64,000 nt of DNA, from contig DYCF01000013.1 of the NCBI GenBank assembly GCA_019418225.1, positions 1 to 64,000 on the forward strand, written 5' to 3'. This DNA comes from Clostridiales bacterium. Its GTDB lineage: Bacteria; Bacillota; Clostridia; Lachnospirales; Cellulosilyticaceae. Of this stretch, positions 62,745 through 64,000 are shown one piece after another. Position 1 is the first letter of the stretch. Every line of letters starts with the position of its first letter. The notes under the pieces were generated by a model. It was not told where the DNA came from. It worked only from the letters and a program-made list of their open reading frames with translations, and ran no database searches. A program made the position numbers and the translations under genes.

Positions 62745-64000
62745 TCATAATTCTACACCTCTATTAGCCACCCCACTTTTTCTCTTTAAATGCTTCATTT
62801 GGGGCTTTTTGCTACTTTTCATATAATTAATGCCCTTTGCTACCTTTTCACTTAAGCTATCCCAGTTAGGATTTAAAATATCTACCGCTGCGGTGGCATA
62901 ATTGCGTAGATCTAAAGGTTCATTTCTAGTTCCTGCTTTTTTGACCCACTCTAGTCTTGGCTTACCTTTTACAAAGCGAATAAGACGCTGCTCACTATTT
63001 AACCCTTTCATAAAGCTACTTTCATAACCTCTCTCTGCATTTTTAGGAAAGTGACAATAGCCTGGGCCTACTTCCTTAATTTTTAGCCTTGCCATAATGA
63101 GTTCTTTGCCTTGATCTACACCTAGCATAAAGATTCTTACACCTGTCTTGGTATTAGTAGTCTGCTTGTTAACAAGTGGAATACCAACACCACCTTGCCC
63201 TTTAATACCATAGATACGTTTATGTTTACGTTCCATTTGCTTAATAAAACGATAGGCCTGGTCTGTAAAATGTCCACCTGTATCTAGACAAGTGGCAGCA
63301 ATTAATAAGCTTCTACCATCTTCAAAATAAAGCTCGGTATCTAAAAAATCTTCTAGCTTGTCCCAGGTTTCTTCTTTTGTTAAATCCCCTTTAATGACTT
63401 TATATTGAATACCCCAGCTCTCATAACCTTTGCCCCAGCCCACAACTTCTATTTCAAAGCGGTCATCTTGCACGTCTACACCTGCTGTGACTAAAACAAC
63501 GCCTTCTGGCAAATCAGACAAGTAATATTCACGTCTTGCTAAAAGCTCTTCATCTTCTACCTGTTCTCCATCGGCCCGCTCTTCCCAGACTTCACCTAAA
63601 GACGTATTAATAAAGGCTTTAAGCTGCTCAATACTGCCAGTTTCCTTTTTACTTTTCATAGCCTTTTTGAAAGCTGCAATAATTTCGTCCCAATGTTTCC
63701 AGGGTGACGCTAGCTCATTTAAATGAAAGCCTCTTATTTTATTTTCATCATGGGCATGAATCCACTTGCCTTTTTGCTCCTTCCACTCCATTTCTGTAAA
63801 ATGCTCTAGGCAGTGCATACATTGCATAGTAGCATCCTCAAATCTTAAACGCTTAAATTCTAAAGGCTGATATCTACCACAACAGGGACAAGGCAAATTC
63901 CATTCCCCTTTAGAACTGGCTTCATATTCTTGGTCAATTCTTGAAATACCTTTAATCGTTGGCGTAGATACTTTAATAATCTTACGATTCCAGAACGTAT
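62745..64000 (-). CDS. Phage terminase large subunit (GpA family), 5' end beyond the window
   Basis: The frame is open to the window edge; the apparent TTG start at 63896 is internal. Readable motifs are VSTPTIKGISRIDQEYEASS near the edge, a zinc-ribbon-like CPCCG with CMHC, VTAGVDVQDDRFEIEVVGWG (the nuclease start with catalytic Asp) and NEPLDLRNYATAAVDIL. It is the motor and nuclease that packages DNA into the head. The missing part would hold Walker A/B. Confidence 0.9.
   Translation of the reverse strand, partial: TFWNRKIIKVSTPTIKGISRIDQEYEASSKGEWNLPCPCCGRYQPLEFKRLRFEDATMQCMHCLEHFTEMEWKEQKGKWIHAHDENKIRGFHLNELASPWKHWDEIIAAFKKAMKSKKETGSIEQLKAFINTSLGEVWEERADGEQVEDEELLARREYYLSDLPEGVVLVTAGVDVQDDRFEIEVVGWGKGYESWGIQYKVIKGDLTKEETWDKLEDFLDTELYFEDGRSLLIAATCLDTGGHFTDQAYRFIKQMERKHKRIYGIKGQGGVGIPLVNKQTTNTKTGVRIFMLGVDQGKELIMARLKIKEVGPGYCHFPKNAERGYESSFMKGLNSEQRLIRFVKGKPRLEWVKKAGTRNEPLDLRNYATAAVDILNPNWDSLSEKVAKGINYMKSSKKPQMKHLKRKSGVANRGVEL

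Noticed and set aside
1..64000. CRISPR arrays, tRNA or rRNA genes
   Set aside because: No regularly spaced repeats or tRNA/rRNA signatures were found on reading both strands. A tRNAscan or Infernal run would settle this.

Overview
This is a low-GC, AT-rich stretch with strong AGGAGG-type ribosome-binding sites, a SigK-like sigma fragment, an IS110 element, and Gram-positive-style secreted and phage genes. It reads as Bacillota, class Clostridia (possibly a Lachnospirales relative such as Cellulosilyticum; the genus is a guess). I see no rRNA, tRNA or CRISPR array.

Region 1 (17-32121, all on the minus strand). A compact run of about 25 genes, many overlapping by 4 nt, reads as one long contractile-injection operon transcribed leftwards. 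In order of transcription it holds a membrane VWA protein, a TssB-like and a TssC-like sheath pair, two Hcp-like tube proteins, a J-domain protein, two FHA proteins, two PP2C-fold proteins with eroded active sites, two unrecognised genes, an Hsp70-like ATPase with an N-terminal extension, two more unrecognised genes, two VgrG/gpD-like spike proteins, a pentapeptide-repeat protein, a small unknown, a DUF4280 PAAR-like tip, a 2504-residue VgrG-Rhs polymorphic toxin and an immunity candidate. A displaced 'orphan' Rhs tip with its own immunity candidate follows a terminator. An IS110 element has jumped into codon 15 of the pentapeptide gene. I recognise no ClpV, TssJLM, TssF/G, gp25/TssE or Ser/Thr kinase in the cluster. 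This Gram-positive T6SS-like locus is the best candidate here for an undescribed system.

Region 2 (32285-36163). A secreted protein with copper-amine-oxidase-N and PKD-like domains is bracketed by terminators. Two tiny lysine-rich proteins (42 and 45 residues) follow. On the plus strand a SigK-like sigma region-2 fragment overlaps a double-HTH XRE gene.

Region 3 (36277-41434). AT-rich accessory genes: an overlapping pair made of an OLD-type ATPase-TOPRIM protein and an unknown partner (candidate anti-phage pair), then, after 684 nt without a convincing gene, a lone dynamin-like GTPase with a variant P-loop.

Region 4 (41662-64000, minus strand, runs off the right edge). The late half of a prophage with a P2-like contractile tail and lambda-like head: terminase, portal, ClpP-like protease, decoration protein, capsid E, connector genes, sheath, tube, tail-assembly chaperone with a -1 frameshift site, tape measure, X, D, V, U, gp25, J, I, fibre, holin and endolysin. 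Two cargo genes (AbiJ-like and DUF4062) sit inside the structural operon. The portal gene carries an in-frame TAA, so the prophage is probably defective unless the stop is suppressed or is a sequencing error.
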